A DNA stretch of 64,000 nucleotides from Tumebacillus amylolyticus. Lineage in GTDB: Bacteria > Bacillota > Bacilli > Tumebacillales > Tumebacillaceae. How positions within the stretch are numbered: the stretch's first letter is position 1; every line of letters begins with the position of its first letter. This document shows, piece by piece, positions 34,565 to 42,901 of this stretch. Both the position numbers and the translations under genes were made by a program. The notes below the pieces were generated by a model. That model saw only the letters and a list, made by a program, of their open reading frames with translations, made no database searches and was not told where the DNA came from. Where the stretch lies: positions 496,001-560,000 of the forward strand of contig NZ_JAEQNB010000001.1 in assembly GCF_016722965.1 (NCBI RefSeq). The letters are read 5' to 3'.

Positions 34565-35280
34565 GAAATCAGAGTTGGCGGGAGGCGTTGCTCGGACTGC
34601 TGTTTCCCGAGCCTCCCCGCTGCCTGCTCTGCCGCCAAAACTTCATACAGAACCCCGAAGAGGCGGTTTGCGCTCCCTGTCTGGCCCAAGTCCAGAGAAG
34701 CGCACCGCCTCTTTGTCGTCTGTGCGGGCGCAAAAGTCTCACGCGGGCGATTTGCTACGATTGCCGCCGAAGGTCGGAGTCGTTTTTTCTCAAAGCGTGC
34801 TCGTATGGGCCGTATCGCGGGAAACTCCGAGAGTTGATTCTCGCGGTCAAAAAGGACCGTCGCACGGAGTTGCTTCCGATCCTTGCTGAGTATTTGGCTG
34901 ACGTGTGGGCGGCAGAGCTGGTGGACAAAGGGGTGTCGTGTCTGGTCCCCGTGCCGATGGCGGAGGAGAAGCGTCGAGAGCGCGGGTTCAATCAGGCGGA
35001 GTTGTTGGCGAGGAAGTTGGGCGGGCTGGTGAGGGTGAGGGTTTGCGAAGCTTTGACGTGGCAAGGCGAGCGCCGCGCCCAGATTGCGCGGGATCGAGAG
35101 CAACGGTTGGAGGGAATGGGGGAATCGCTCGGGCTGTCGAAGGACGCGGAGCTCGTGGCGGGTGAGGTCGTTTGCCTCGTCGATGACGTCTACACAACAG
35201 GATCAACGGCCAACGCCTGCGCTAAAAAACTGCATGAGGCCGGGGCGAGGGCGGTGTACGTGTTGACGTTGGCGAGGTAG
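34561..35280 (+). CDS. comFC: Competence protein ComFC (phosphoribosyltransferase-fold)
   Basis: 239 residues from ATG 34561, overlapping the DegV stop (ATGA). The N-terminal half has a Zn-binding set: CLLC, CAPC, CRLCG and CYDC (about residues 20-65). Then a phosphoribosyltransferase-like domain has VPVPMAEEKRRERGFNQAE and VVCLVDDVYTTGST near 200-213. ComFC works with the ComFA helicase in importing single-stranded DNA during transformation. No comFA or comFB gene is present between degV and comFC, unlike in B. subtilis. Confidence 0.93.
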   Translation: MRNQSWREALLGLLFPEPPRCLLCRQNFIQNPEEAVCAPCLAQVQRSAPPLCRLCGRKSLTRAICYDCRRRSESFFLKACSYGPYRGKLRELILAVKKDRRTELLPILAEYLADVWAAELVDKGVSCLVPVPMAEEKRRERGFNQAELLARKLGGLVRVRVCEALTWQGERRAQIARDREQRLEGMGESLGLSKDAELVAGEVVCLVDDVYTTGSTANACAKKLHEAGARAVYVLTLAR

Positions 35281-35296
35281 AGGCTTTAGACTGTAT

Positions 35297-35328
35297 TTGT
35301 TAACGTGTATCGCTTGTTTGGTTAACAA
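35297..35328. promoter_or_regulatory. Inverted repeat (operator-like) before the FabZ-like gene
   Basis: TTGTTAAC at 35297-35304 and GTTAACAA at 35321-35328, a perfect 8-base inverted repeat with a 16-base spacer. Each arm also holds the palindrome GTTAAC. It lies 21 bases before the start codon. Confidence 0.55.
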
Positions 35329-35349
35329 TCCGAAATGAGGAATGCATAG

Positions 35350-35769
35350 ATGGCGTCTCCTGAGGTGTTGCGTATCTTGGCGCATCGAGCGCCTTTTTTG
35401 TTCGTGGACGAGGTGGTGGAGTTGGTGCCGGGGGAGTTGGCGCGGGCGATTTCGCATGTGCCAAGCGTTGACTTGCAGGCGCTCGGAGCGGGGCAGTTGA
35501 AAAACGTGCCGCTCTGGTACGCGGCTGAATTTCTCGCGCAGACGGGAGCTTTGGCGGTGCTCGCCGGAGTTCCGGAGGGGGAAAAAACGCTGATGACCGG
35601 ACTCGACTCCTTCACCCTGTTGGGGGAGGGAAGCGTAGTCGAACCCCTGTCCGCCGAAGTCACCCTGCTCGGTGAAAAACGCGGCATCGGCAAACGCCAG
35701 GGCACCGTCTGGCAAGGCACGCGCAAAATCGCAGAAGGGGTGGTGTGGTATGCGCGAATTCGGAGTTGA
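35350..35769 (+). CDS. FabZ/ApeP-like 3-hydroxyacyl-ACP dehydratase
   Basis: 139 residues, ATG 35350 with GAGGAATG upstream. It is a hotdog-fold protein: AHRAPFLFVDEV at residues 11-22 matches the FabZ catalytic-His motif, and AAEFLAQTGALA near 57-68 supplies the glutamate and the family's (E/D)..AQ.GA helix. It is shorter and more divergent than housekeeping FabZ and resembles ApeP-type dehydratases of aryl-polyene and polyketide-like clusters. The next gene starts 20 bases before its stop. No acyl carrier protein lies nearby. Substrate unknown. Confidence 0.78.
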   Translation: MASPEVLRILAHRAPFLFVDEVVELVPGELARAISHVPSVDLQALGAGQLKNVPLWYAAEFLAQTGALAVLAGVPEGEKTLMTGLDSFTLLGEGSVVEPLSAEVTLLGEKRGIGKRQGTVWQGTRKIAEGVVWYARIRS

Positions 35770-36532
35770 GGGACCGCGCGTGCCGGAGCGACCTCGTCGT
35801 GTGGCGCTGATCACCGGGGCATCCGGCGCGATTGGCGGTGCCGTTGCAGAACGGCTCGCACAGCGTGGCGAAGACGTTTTTCTCGCATATCGGTCGCATC
35901 GGGAACTCGCGGAGCAAAGAGCTGCGTATCTTCGCGAAACGTACGCGATTCAAGCGGAAGCACTCCCGCTCGACCTGTTGGATCGGGATGCCACACACCT
36001 CGCCGTCCGACGCATCCTCGACTCGCGGGGACGACTCGACATCCTCGTCCACTGCGCGGGGATGGCGCGTGACAAACTTTTGATTCAAACCAAGGACTCC
36101 GACTTCGACGAGTCGTTGCATCTGCACACGACTGCGATGTTTCGTCTCTTGCAAGCCTGCCTCCCGACGATGCGAAACCATCGCTTTGGACGCATCGTTG
36201 CGCTGACCTCCTATGCCGCCCTGCACGGTCGGGCGGGACAATCGGCGTATGCGGCGAGCAAAGCGGCGCTGATCGGACTGGTCAAGTCTGCCGCTCTCGA
36301 AGAACTTCCATACGGCATCACGATCAACGCCGTCGCGCCGTCCGTCACAGAATCGGCGATGACGAATGCACTCACAGATTCCGAACAAGCCTCCTTGCTC
36401 GCTCAAATTCCGCTGCAACGCATGCAGACACCGGAGGAAGCGTCGGCGCTGGTCGAATGGCTGACCACAGACTCTGCGGCGACGCTCAGCGGGCAAGTTT
36501 TTGCAGCCGACAATCGAATGTACAGGTGGTAG
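35750..36532 (+). CDS. FabG-like 3-oxoacyl-ACP reductase (SDR)
   Basis: 260 residues. ATG 35750 lies inside the end of the dehydratase gene, giving translational coupling. Classical short-chain dehydrogenase: cofactor motif TGASGAIGGAVA near 23-34, HCAG near 100, the catalytic Ser in ALTSYAA and YAASK (Tyr/Lys). It probably reduces 3-ketoacyl-ACP with NADPH. It is one of three successive fatty-acid-type enzymes (dehydratase, reductase, synthase), which suggests a dedicated acyl-chain-building unit rather than the housekeeping fab operon. Confidence 0.83.
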   Translation: MREFGVEGPRVPERPRRVALITGASGAIGGAVAERLAQRGEDVFLAYRSHRELAEQRAAYLRETYAIQAEALPLDLLDRDATHLAVRRILDSRGRLDILVHCAGMARDKLLIQTKDSDFDESLHLHTTAMFRLLQACLPTMRNHRFGRIVALTSYAALHGRAGQSAYAASKAALIGLVKSAALEELPYGITINAVAPSVTESAMTNALTDSEQASLLAQIPLQRMQTPEEASALVEWLTTDSAATLSGQVFAADNRMYRW

Positions 36533-36538
36533 AGCACG

Positions 36539-37798
36539 ATGAAATCAACCTCAACTCGACGCGTCGTCGTCACCGGAATCGGCGCCGTCACGCCGTTTGG
36601 CGTGGGGGTGCCGCTTTTTGCCGAGGCATTGCGCGCGGGCCGAAGCGGTATCCAAACCTTGACGCAACTGGATACGTCCCTCCTGCGCACGAAGGGCGGC
36701 GGCGAAGTGCCGCTTTTTTCACACGGGGCTCAGTTGCGCTCCGTTCATTTTGCGAGCTTGGCGTTTCAGGAGGCGTGGAACCAAGCGAACCTGCAAGGCC
36801 GGGTCGATCCAACCCGTCTCGGCGTGCTCCTCGGGACGTCGCGCGGCGCGATTCGCGAATGGGAACTCGCCCACACGTTGCGGGAAAAAAGGAACCCGAC
36901 CGCCAGCGGGTTCCTTTTTCCTAACGGCGAGGTCCCCGAGCTCTCTGCGCTTTTCTCGCAGTTGATCCCTTGCTTCGGCTCGTCTCCGCTCGGGCACTCA
37001 CTCGCCAAACTAAGCGGTGCAGCCGGGCCGATTGGTACGATCTCGGCCGCCTGTACGTCGGGAACGATTGCCATCGGCGAGGCCGTGCAATGGATTCGCG
37101 AGGGTCGTTGCGACGCGGTGATCACAGGCGGAGCGGAGGCTCCGTTCACTCCGACTTCCTTCGCCGGCGTCTGCTCGTCCAAAGCGATGAGCGAACGCTG
37201 GGACGACCCGTCTACTGCCTGCCGACCGTTTGACCGAACGCGCGACGGCTATGTGATGGGCGAGGGCGCAGGCGTTCTCATCCTCGAAGCACAGGAGCAC
37301 GCTCGCGCACGCAACGCCCCGATCCTCGCCGAAATTCTCGGGTACGCACAAACGGCCGACGCCGACCACATCACCGTCCCGACCGGGATCGGACTCTCCG
37401 AAGCGATCTCACTCGCTCTGCGAGAATCGGGCGTCGCCCCGTCCGACCTCGACTACATCAACGCCCACGGCACGTCAACCGAACTCAACGACCGCTTCGA
37501 AACCCTCGCCGTGAAAAAGGCACTCGGCCCGCACGCGGACCTCGTGCCGCTCTCCTCCACCAAGTCGATGACCGGGCACTTGCTCGGAGCGGCGGGGGCC
37601 GTGGAAGCGATCGCGACCATTCTGGCGATGCAAGGAAGTTTTTTGCCGCCGACGATCAATTATCATGTGCCCGACCCCAACTGCGATCTCGATACTGTGC
37701 CCAATTTCGCCCGAGAAGCGCGCGTTGATTTGGCGATGTCGCAGTCGCTGGGCTTTGGCGGTCATAACGCTGTTTTAGTTATGAGTGGGGTTTTGTAG
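36539..37798 (+). CDS. FabF-like beta-ketoacyl-ACP synthase
   Basis: 419 residues. Thiolase-fold ketosynthase with RRVVVTGIGAVTPFG at the N-terminus and the Cys-His-His set: SAACTSGT (catalytic Cys near 179), INAHGTST (His) and STKSMTGHLLGAAGA (Lys/His). GYVMGEGAG and the C-terminal SLGFGGHNA are also family features. The triad is complete, so it is a condensing enzyme, not a chain-length factor. Odd feature: a perfect terminator-like hairpin (36886-36919) lies within the coding sequence and encodes part of EKRNPTASGFLFP. Housekeeping FabF is expected elsewhere. Confidence 0.88.
   Translation: MKSTSTRRVVVTGIGAVTPFGVGVPLFAEALRAGRSGIQTLTQLDTSLLRTKGGGEVPLFSHGAQLRSVHFASLAFQEAWNQANLQGRVDPTRLGVLLGTSRGAIREWELAHTLREKRNPTASGFLFPNGEVPELSALFSQLIPCFGSSPLGHSLAKLSGAAGPIGTISAACTSGTIAIGEAVQWIREGRCDAVITGGAEAPFTPTSFAGVCSSKAMSERWDDPSTACRPFDRTRDGYVMGEGAGVLILEAQEHARARNAPILAEILGYAQTADADHITVPTGIGLSEAISLALRESGVAPSDLDYINAHGTSTELNDRFETLAVKKALGPHADLVPLSSTKSMTGHLLGAAGAVEAIATILAMQGSFLPPTINYHVPDPNCDLDTVPNFAREARVDLAMSQSLGFGGHNAVLVMSGVL
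36886..36919 (+). terminator. Terminator-like hairpin inside the ketosynthase gene
   Basis: AAAAAGGAACCCG / CGGGTTCCTTTTT: a 13-base perfect inverted repeat with an 8-base loop, A-run before and T-run after. Confidence 0.55.
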
Positions 37799-37810
37799 GA
37801 CGTATTCATC

Positions 37811-37839
37811 TTTTGTAACGCGGAGAGGTCTGCTATAAT
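37811..37839 (+). promoter_or_regulatory. Putative sigma-A promoter of the flagellar late operon (yvyF)
   Basis: TTTTGT at 37811-37816, a 17-base spacer, perfect TATAAT at 37834-37839; 30 bases before yvyF. Confidence 0.6.
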
Positions 37840-37868
37840 AAACAGCGAATGGGAGAGGAGGGTGGAGT

Positions 37869-38264
37869 ATGGCACTCGCGAACTGCAAACGCTGCGGGAA
37901 ACTTTTTAACCGAATGCATCTCGAAATCTGCGCGGAATGCAACAAAGAAGACGACGAGAAGTTCTTTCTCATACGCGATTATTTGAAAGACAACCGCCGT
38001 GCGACAATCTATGAAGTAAGCGATGGGACCGGAGTCGAAGTCAGCATGATTATCCGCTTCATCCGTGAAGGTCGGATCACGCCGATTGACAACCCGAACC
38101 TCGCCTATCCGTGCGACAACTGTGGGACCGCGATTCAACACGACAGGTACTGCAAACCTTGCAAGGACAAATTGCAGAAGGGCCTGAGCAGCACCCGTGA
38201 AGAATTGCGCCAATCAGGGGACAAAAGCGCTCGAACGGATTACTTCCATAAACGTGAACGCTAG
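37869..38264 (+). CDS. yvyF: Flagellar operon protein YvyF (TIGR03826 family)
   Basis: 131 residues, GAGGAGGG before ATG. Zn-ribbon-like at both ends: CKRCGKLF ... CAECN at the N-terminus and CDNCG ... CKPC near 78-96. In between is a helix-turn-helix-like segment (TIYEVSDGTGVEVSMIIRFIREGRI). This is the small 'flagellar operon protein' found just before flgM in Bacillales; its function is thought to be regulatory. A terminator-like hairpin separates it from flgM. Confidence 0.9.
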   Translation: MALANCKRCGKLFNRMHLEICAECNKEDDEKFFLIRDYLKDNRRATIYEVSDGTGVEVSMIIRFIREGRITPIDNPNLAYPCDNCGTAIQHDRYCKPCKDKLQKGLSSTREELRQSGDKSARTDYFHKRER

Positions 38265-38342
38265 ACAGTGCTTTCAACGAGAGAGAGAGAGAATACGTGA
38301 GATAGACGCTGGTGTTTTCTCCAAACGGCTTTTTCTACGCCT

Positions 38343-38369
38343 TAATCAAATACTTCCTTGAACCGATAC
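38343..38369 (+). promoter_or_regulatory. Sigma-D (sigma-28)-like promoter of the flgM operon
   Basis: TAAT at 38343-38346, a 15-base spacer, ACCGATAC at 38362-38369, compared with the consensus TAAA-N15-GCCGATAT. The -10 coincides with the left arm of the hairpin below. Confidence 0.55.
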
Positions 38370-38396
38370 AGGGGTTATCCAAGTATCGGTTTTTTT
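38362..38396 (+). terminator. Terminator between yvyF and flgM
   Basis: ACCGATAC / GTATCGGT stem with a 13-base loop, followed by a run of T. Confidence 0.8.
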
Positions 38397-38414
38397 ATTG
38401 TGAGGTGATTCCTT

Positions 38415-38699
38415 ATGAAGATCAATGACAGCAATCGCATCTCTCAGGTGCAGAAGTACCAACAAGCAAACCGTGTAGCGGACAACGATAAGAATACGTA
38501 TGCTTCAACTTATTCCAAGCAAGACGGCGTTTCGATTTCTTCGGAAGCGCTTGAGAAAGCTCGCGAGCTTTCCCAGACGGACAGCGCCGAGCACGCCGAG
38601 CGTCTCGCAGAAGTGAAGCGTCAAGTCCAAGAGGGAACGTACCATGTGGAAACGAACGCCGTGGTTCGCAAGATGCTGGAAGCCTACGGTGAGAACTAG
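38415..38699 (+). CDS. flgM: Anti-sigma-28 factor FlgM
   Basis: 94 residues, GAGGTGAT upstream of ATG 38415. It has an N-terminal disordered part (MKINDSNRISQVQKY), then the FlgM core with SKQDGVSISSEALEKAREL and the C-terminal helices VKRQVQEGTYHVETNAVVRKML, which bind and inhibit sigma-D until the hook is complete. It is the first gene of flgM-flgN-flgK-flgL, the standard Bacillus order. Confidence 0.95.
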   Translation: MKINDSNRISQVQKYQQANRVADNDKNTYASTYSKQDGVSISSEALEKARELSQTDSAEHAERLAEVKRQVQEGTYHVETNAVVRKMLEAYGEN

Positions 38700-38714
38700 A
38701 GAGGAGACTTTGCG

Positions 38715-39224
38715 GTGAGCGTGTTGAAGCCTTTGTTTTCGGTCGTCGAAGCCCTGTTGCGTGAACATCAACAACTGCTCGAACTCGCAGAGCGCAAGAA
38801 AAAAGTCCTGGTCGAGAACGACATGGACTCTTTGAACGCCATCGTCCAAGAAGAGACAGGACACATCCACCGTATTGAGCGGTTGGAGTCGGAACGCCAA
38901 GGCGCGGGTCGCCTGCTCGCCGTTCGGGCCGGGCTTCGTCCCGACCAACTGACCGCGCAGCGCGTGGCAGAGTTTGCGGAAACTCCCGAAGAGCGGGCGC
39001 GAATCACGCAACTCACCGAGAAGTTGCGCGATGTGATCCTCAAACTCAAGGACTTGAACGACCTCAATCAGATGCTGATCCAACAGTCCCTTGATTTCAT
39101 TCAATCGACCGTGGAAGCACTGACCGAATCGCCGACCGTTCCGCAGTACGGCGGCACCGGGCAGACGCTCGCGAACAACCCGTATCAGCAAGGTCGAGTC
39201 TCATACTTCGATTCCAAAGCGTAA
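38715..39224 (+). CDS. flgN: Flagellar export chaperone FlgN
   Basis: 169 residues from GTG 38715 (GAGGAGAC upstream). Long helical hairpin protein (LLREHQQLLELAERKKKVLVENDMDSLNAI) typical of FlgN, which keeps the hook-filament junction proteins FlgK and FlgL soluble for export. It is followed 12 bases later by flgK, its client. Confidence 0.93.
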   Translation: MSVLKPLFSVVEALLREHQQLLELAERKKKVLVENDMDSLNAIVQEETGHIHRIERLESERQGAGRLLAVRAGLRPDQLTAQRVAEFAETPEERARITQLTEKLRDVILKLKDLNDLNQMLIQQSLDFIQSTVEALTESPTVPQYGGTGQTLANNPYQQGRVSYFDSKA

Positions 39225-39236
39225 CGGAGGTACTCC

Positions 39237-40847
39237 ATGTCATCTACATTTTTTAACCTTGAAATCGGCAAGCGCGGCCTGTTCGCTCAACAATCGGGCC
39301 TGAACACCGTGTCGCAGAACGTGGCCAACGCCAACACGCCGGGCTATTCCCGTCAGCGAGTCGACTTTGTCACCACGCCGTCGATGGAAGTGCCGGGCCT
39401 TGGCAAATCGACCGAAGTCGGCCAGCAAGGCACCGGTGTCGTCGCAGGTCAAATCACGCGGATGCGCGAGTTTTTCCTCGATGCACAATTCCGCAACGAG
39501 AACACCACGTCCGGAGAATGGGAGATTCGCCAAGACACGTTGGACAAGTTGCAAGCGATCTTCAACGAACCGTCCGATACCGGGATGTCGAAAGTTATGG
39601 ACAACTTCTTCCTCTCGTGGCAGACGCTCGGCCGTAATAAGGACATGGCGTCGCGCAACACCGTTCGCCAAGCGACCATCGACTTGGTGGAAGCGTTCAA
39701 TACGGTCGGCTCGAAGTTGAACGAACTCGACACCGATGTCGCGGACAACGTCAACGCCAAAGTCAGCGAGTTCAACACGTTGACCGCGCAGATCAGCGGC
39801 ATCAACAAGCAGATCACCACGCTCGAAGTCCTCGGAGACAAAGCGAACGACTTGCGCGACCAACGCGACTATCTCGTTGACCAATTGTCCAAGTCGGCGG
39901 GTGTCTCCGGTCAGGAATTGCCGGACGGGACCTACCAGCTCTCCGTGGGCAACACGATCATCTTGCAAGGGGCCGGAACTCCGGTGCAATTGACGTACGA
40001 TGCGACCACGAACACCACTTCGTTCCCGGTGACCAGCGGTCAAATCGGCGGGATGATGTTCTCGCGCAGCACCATCATTTCCGGTTTCAAGGACCAACTG
40101 AACTCGATGATCAACGGGATGGTCAACGGCAAGATCGAATCGAAGTTGCCGGGCGACTATACGTTCGACAGCGCGGTTACCACCTTGCCTTATGACATTA
40201 CGCTGGCTGATGGAACGAAAGTTGCGGCGGGCACGAACCTCGACCCGACGTATCGCACGCTGACCAAGGGCACGACGATCACGTTCCAAGGTCTGAACCA
40301 ACTGCACCAATTCGGCTACACGGCCACCCAACCGACGTCGAATGCCGGTGTGCTGTTTGAGACCACCGACAAATCGACCGTTTTCAACGCGACGAACATC
40401 AAAGTGTCACAGGCGATCCTCGACGATGTGCGAAACATCGCGTCGTCTAATGCGACCTATGTTGACGTGAACGGCAAAACTCAAGTCAAGGACGGCAACG
40501 GCGACCTCGCGTTCATGCTCGGGGAGTCCGTTTCGGCGACGATCGACTTCAAGCAGGGGTTGCCGCCCAACGGTGCCATTCTCGCCAAGGGCTCCGTCAA
40601 CGACTACATGCGTGCGCAGGTCGGTTCGCTCGGTCTCCAAGCGCAGACGGCAGAACGTCAAGTGAAAAACCAAGACGCGCTTTTGGCCCAGATCGACAAC
40701 CGCCGTCAATCGATCTCCGGCGTTTCTCTCGACGAGGAAATGTCGAACATGATCCGCTTCCAACAGGCGTATGCAGCTTCGGCACGCGTCGTCAACACGG
40801 CGGAAAGCATTCTCGATCAGATCATCCATTTGGGCAACAACCACTAG
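39237..40847 (+). CDS. flgK: Flagellar hook-associated protein FlgK (HAP1)
   Basis: 536 residues. The N-terminal rod-protein motif is FNLEIGKRGLFAQQSGLNTVSQNVANANTPGYSRQRV. The C-terminal coiled coil has GVSLDEEMSNMIRFQQAYAASARVVNTAESILD. Both ends are the conserved axial-protein domains; the middle forms the exposed part. FlgK is the first hook-filament junction protein. Length is within the usual range. Confidence 0.97.
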   Translation: MSSTFFNLEIGKRGLFAQQSGLNTVSQNVANANTPGYSRQRVDFVTTPSMEVPGLGKSTEVGQQGTGVVAGQITRMREFFLDAQFRNENTTSGEWEIRQDTLDKLQAIFNEPSDTGMSKVMDNFFLSWQTLGRNKDMASRNTVRQATIDLVEAFNTVGSKLNELDTDVADNVNAKVSEFNTLTAQISGINKQITTLEVLGDKANDLRDQRDYLVDQLSKSAGVSGQELPDGTYQLSVGNTIILQGAGTPVQLTYDATTNTTSFPVTSGQIGGMMFSRSTIISGFKDQLNSMINGMVNGKIESKLPGDYTFDSAVTTLPYDITLADGTKVAAGTNLDPTYRTLTKGTTITFQGLNQLHQFGYTATQPTSNAGVLFETTDKSTVFNATNIKVSQAILDDVRNIASSNATYVDVNGKTQVKDGNGDLAFMLGESVSATIDFKQGLPPNGAILAKGSVNDYMRAQVGSLGLQAQTAERQVKNQDALLAQIDNRRQSISGVSLDEEMSNMIRFQQAYAASARVVNTAESILDQIIHLGNNH

Positions 40848-40878
40848 ATATCTTTTGAGATAGGAGGCGTTTGCGACC

Positions 40879-41787
40879 ATGCGAGTCACGCAAAGTATGA
40901 TGAACTCCCAGTTCATGCGCAATTTGAACTTGAACAACGACCGCTTGACCACCTACCAAGACCAATTGGCATCCGGGAAGAAACTCAACAAGCCGTCCGA
41001 CGACCCGATCGCCGTCGGGTACGCGATGCGGTACGATCAGCAAATCTCTCGTAATGACCGCTACCAGCGCAACGTCGATGACGGGCAGAGTCAGCTCGAA
41101 TACGTGGAATCGAACATCGGTGAGATAAATGACATCTTGCAACGCGCCCGTGAACTTTCGGTGCAAGGGGCAACCGGAACGATTCCGTCCGACGCACGCA
41201 CGGCGATTGCCAATGAAGTTCACCAGTTGTACGAGCAAGTTGTGCAGATTGGGAACTCGAAGTTCAACGATCGCTACATTTACAACGGGCAGACGACCGA
41301 CCTGCAACCGTTTGACGTCGCCAATGCGCCGTACCAGCAGACGGATAGCGGTAAGATTTCCTACATGATGAGCGAGGGCGCAAACATGGAGGTCAACGTG
41401 TTGTCGGATGATCTGTTCGGACCGCCGACCACGGCTGGTAATGAAGCCAACTCCGACAACGTCTTCGCCGTGCTTAAATCTCTGGAAACCGCGCTTCGCG
41501 CCGACGACGCGCCGGGTATCGAGAAAGCGCTTGGCAAGGTTCAAGACCGTTCGAACAAAATTCAATCGGTCTGGTCGGACGTCGGAGCGCGTATGAACCG
41601 CATCGATTTGATTACCAACCGCTTGAAGGACTATGACACGAACGTTCAAGGATTGCTATCCAAGACGGTTGACGTCGATGTCGCCGAAGCGATCATGAAC
41701 ATGAAAATGGCAGAGAACGTCCAGCAGGCTTCGCTCTCCACCGGAGGCAAGATCATCGTGCCGACGTTGGTGGACTTCCTGAAATAG
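40879..41787 (+). CDS. flgL: Flagellar hook-associated protein FlgL (HAP3)
   Basis: 302 residues, TAGGAGG upstream. Flagellin-like N-terminus (MRVTQSMMNSQFMRNLNLNN ... LASGKKLNKPSDDP) and C-terminal helix (DVDVAEAIMNMKMAENVQQASLSTGGKI). FlgL joins FlgK to the filament. Located right after flgK as expected. Confidence 0.97.
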   Translation: MRVTQSMMNSQFMRNLNLNNDRLTTYQDQLASGKKLNKPSDDPIAVGYAMRYDQQISRNDRYQRNVDDGQSQLEYVESNIGEINDILQRARELSVQGATGTIPSDARTAIANEVHQLYEQVVQIGNSKFNDRYIYNGQTTDLQPFDVANAPYQQTDSGKISYMMSEGANMEVNVLSDDLFGPPTTAGNEANSDNVFAVLKSLETALRADDAPGIEKALGKVQDRSNKIQSVWSDVGARMNRIDLITNRLKDYDTNVQGLLSKTVDVDVAEAIMNMKMAENVQQASLSTGGKIIVPTLVDFLK

Positions 41788-41816
41788 ATTCAGAACGGAC
41801 TTCCGGGAGGTGAGGA

Positions 41817-42401
41817 ATGATGTTAAGCACATCGTTGCGGCTTGAGCTGTCGCACGGAAACGCGCGGATTGGCGTCCAATCGACTCCGGGCAAGTGGGAC
41901 ATGCAACAACCGCATGCCGACATGGAGATCACGCAGAAGCCTGCAGTGCTGACCATCGACCAAGGTCCGGGTCAACTGGACCTTGACCTCTACACCGCAC
42001 GGCGGGCCCTCGGATTTAAGAAGACGGGCGACATGCTCGCCGATGTCGCCGGCCAGACCAAGCAGATCGTGCTGGAGGCAATTGGACGAATCGTGGAAGA
42101 CGGAAACCAGATGGCGGCGATCCAGAACCATCGCAATGTCGTCGCAGACCTTGCTCTGGAGCACCAAGACCTCGGCCCGATGCCGATTCAAGATGTTGAT
42201 CCCGGAAGCTATAATCCGGTGGGAATTCACTATCAACCGCATGAGACCCAGTTGCACTGGGAAGTTCGCGGCACTGAAATTCACGCCACGCCGCACGCGG
42301 CGATCACCAACTACACGCCGGGCAAGGTGGACGTCTATCTCGACCAGAAGAACTGGTTACAGATTGACGTCAAGGGGCAATACATGAATAGAGAGTTCTG
42401 A
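41817..42401 (+). CDS. yviE: YviE-like protein (DUF6470 family)
   Basis: 194 residues, GGGAGGTG upstream. It begins LRLELSHGNARIGVQSTPGKWDMQQPHADMEI and ends with a conserved YTPGKVDVYLDQKNWLQID segment, as in YviE proteins found between flgL and fliW in Bacillales. No catalytic motif is seen and its role is unknown; gene order suggests a link to filament assembly. Confidence 0.87.
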   Translation: MMLSTSLRLELSHGNARIGVQSTPGKWDMQQPHADMEITQKPAVLTIDQGPGQLDLDLYTARRALGFKKTGDMLADVAGQTKQIVLEAIGRIVEDGNQMAAIQNHRNVVADLALEHQDLGPMPIQDVDPGSYNPVGIHYQPHETQLHWEVRGTEIHATPHAAITNYTPGKVDVYLDQKNWLQIDVKGQYMNREF

Positions 42402-42403
42402 GC

Positions 42404-42429
42404 AGGAGCGGAGCCGTTGGCACGCTCCT
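42404..42429 (+). promoter_or_regulatory. Hairpin between yviE and fliW
   Basis: AGGAGCG / CGCTCCT stem followed by a weak T-rich stretch (CTTGTTT). It could reduce read-through into fliW-csrA. Confidence 0.4.
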
Positions 42430-42463
42430 CTTGTTTACCTTTGGGAGAAAGTGAGGCGTCAGA

Positions 42464-42901
42464 ATGGAGATTGCATCTGTTGTGCTGGGGAAATTGGAAG
42501 TTGAGGGTGACGCGGTCCTGACGTTTGCAGACGGTTTGTACGGATTTGAGGTGATCCGCGAATACGTCTTGGTGCAAACAGACGCGACCTTGCCATTTGC
42601 GTACATGCAAGCCAAGGACGAGCCCGGCATCTGTTTATTAGTCGCAGATCCCTTTGTCTTCAACCCTTCCTATGAATTCGATTTGAGTGCACAAGACACC
42701 CAAGCGTTGGGCAATCCGGCGCCGTCAGATTTGCAAATTTGGGTCACTGTGACCACCGAAGAGGAAATGGAACAATCCACGATGAATTTGCTTGCGCCGC
42801 TCGTGCTGAACACGACCACAAAAGTGGGCCGGCAGGTGGTGCTGCATGAGTCGGGCTACCAATCGCGCACTCCGATGTTCCCGAAAAAGGAGGCGGAGTA
42901 A
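42464..42901 (+). CDS. fliW: Flagellar assembly factor FliW
   Basis: 145 residues. FliW pattern: GKLEVEGDAVLTFADGLYGFEVIREYVLVQ, then AYMQAKDEPGICLLVADPFVFNPSYEFDL, and LLAPLVLNTTTKVGRQVVLHESGY. FliW binds flagellin when secretion stalls and otherwise sequesters CsrA. It is followed immediately by csrA (the stop is one base before the csrA start codon), matching the FliW-CsrA-Hag partner switch of B. subtilis. Confidence 0.97.
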   Translation: MEIASVVLGKLEVEGDAVLTFADGLYGFEVIREYVLVQTDATLPFAYMQAKDEPGICLLVADPFVFNPSYEFDLSAQDTQALGNPAPSDLQIWVTVTTEEEMEQSTMNLLAPLVLNTTTKVGRQVVLHESGYQSRTPMFPKKEAE

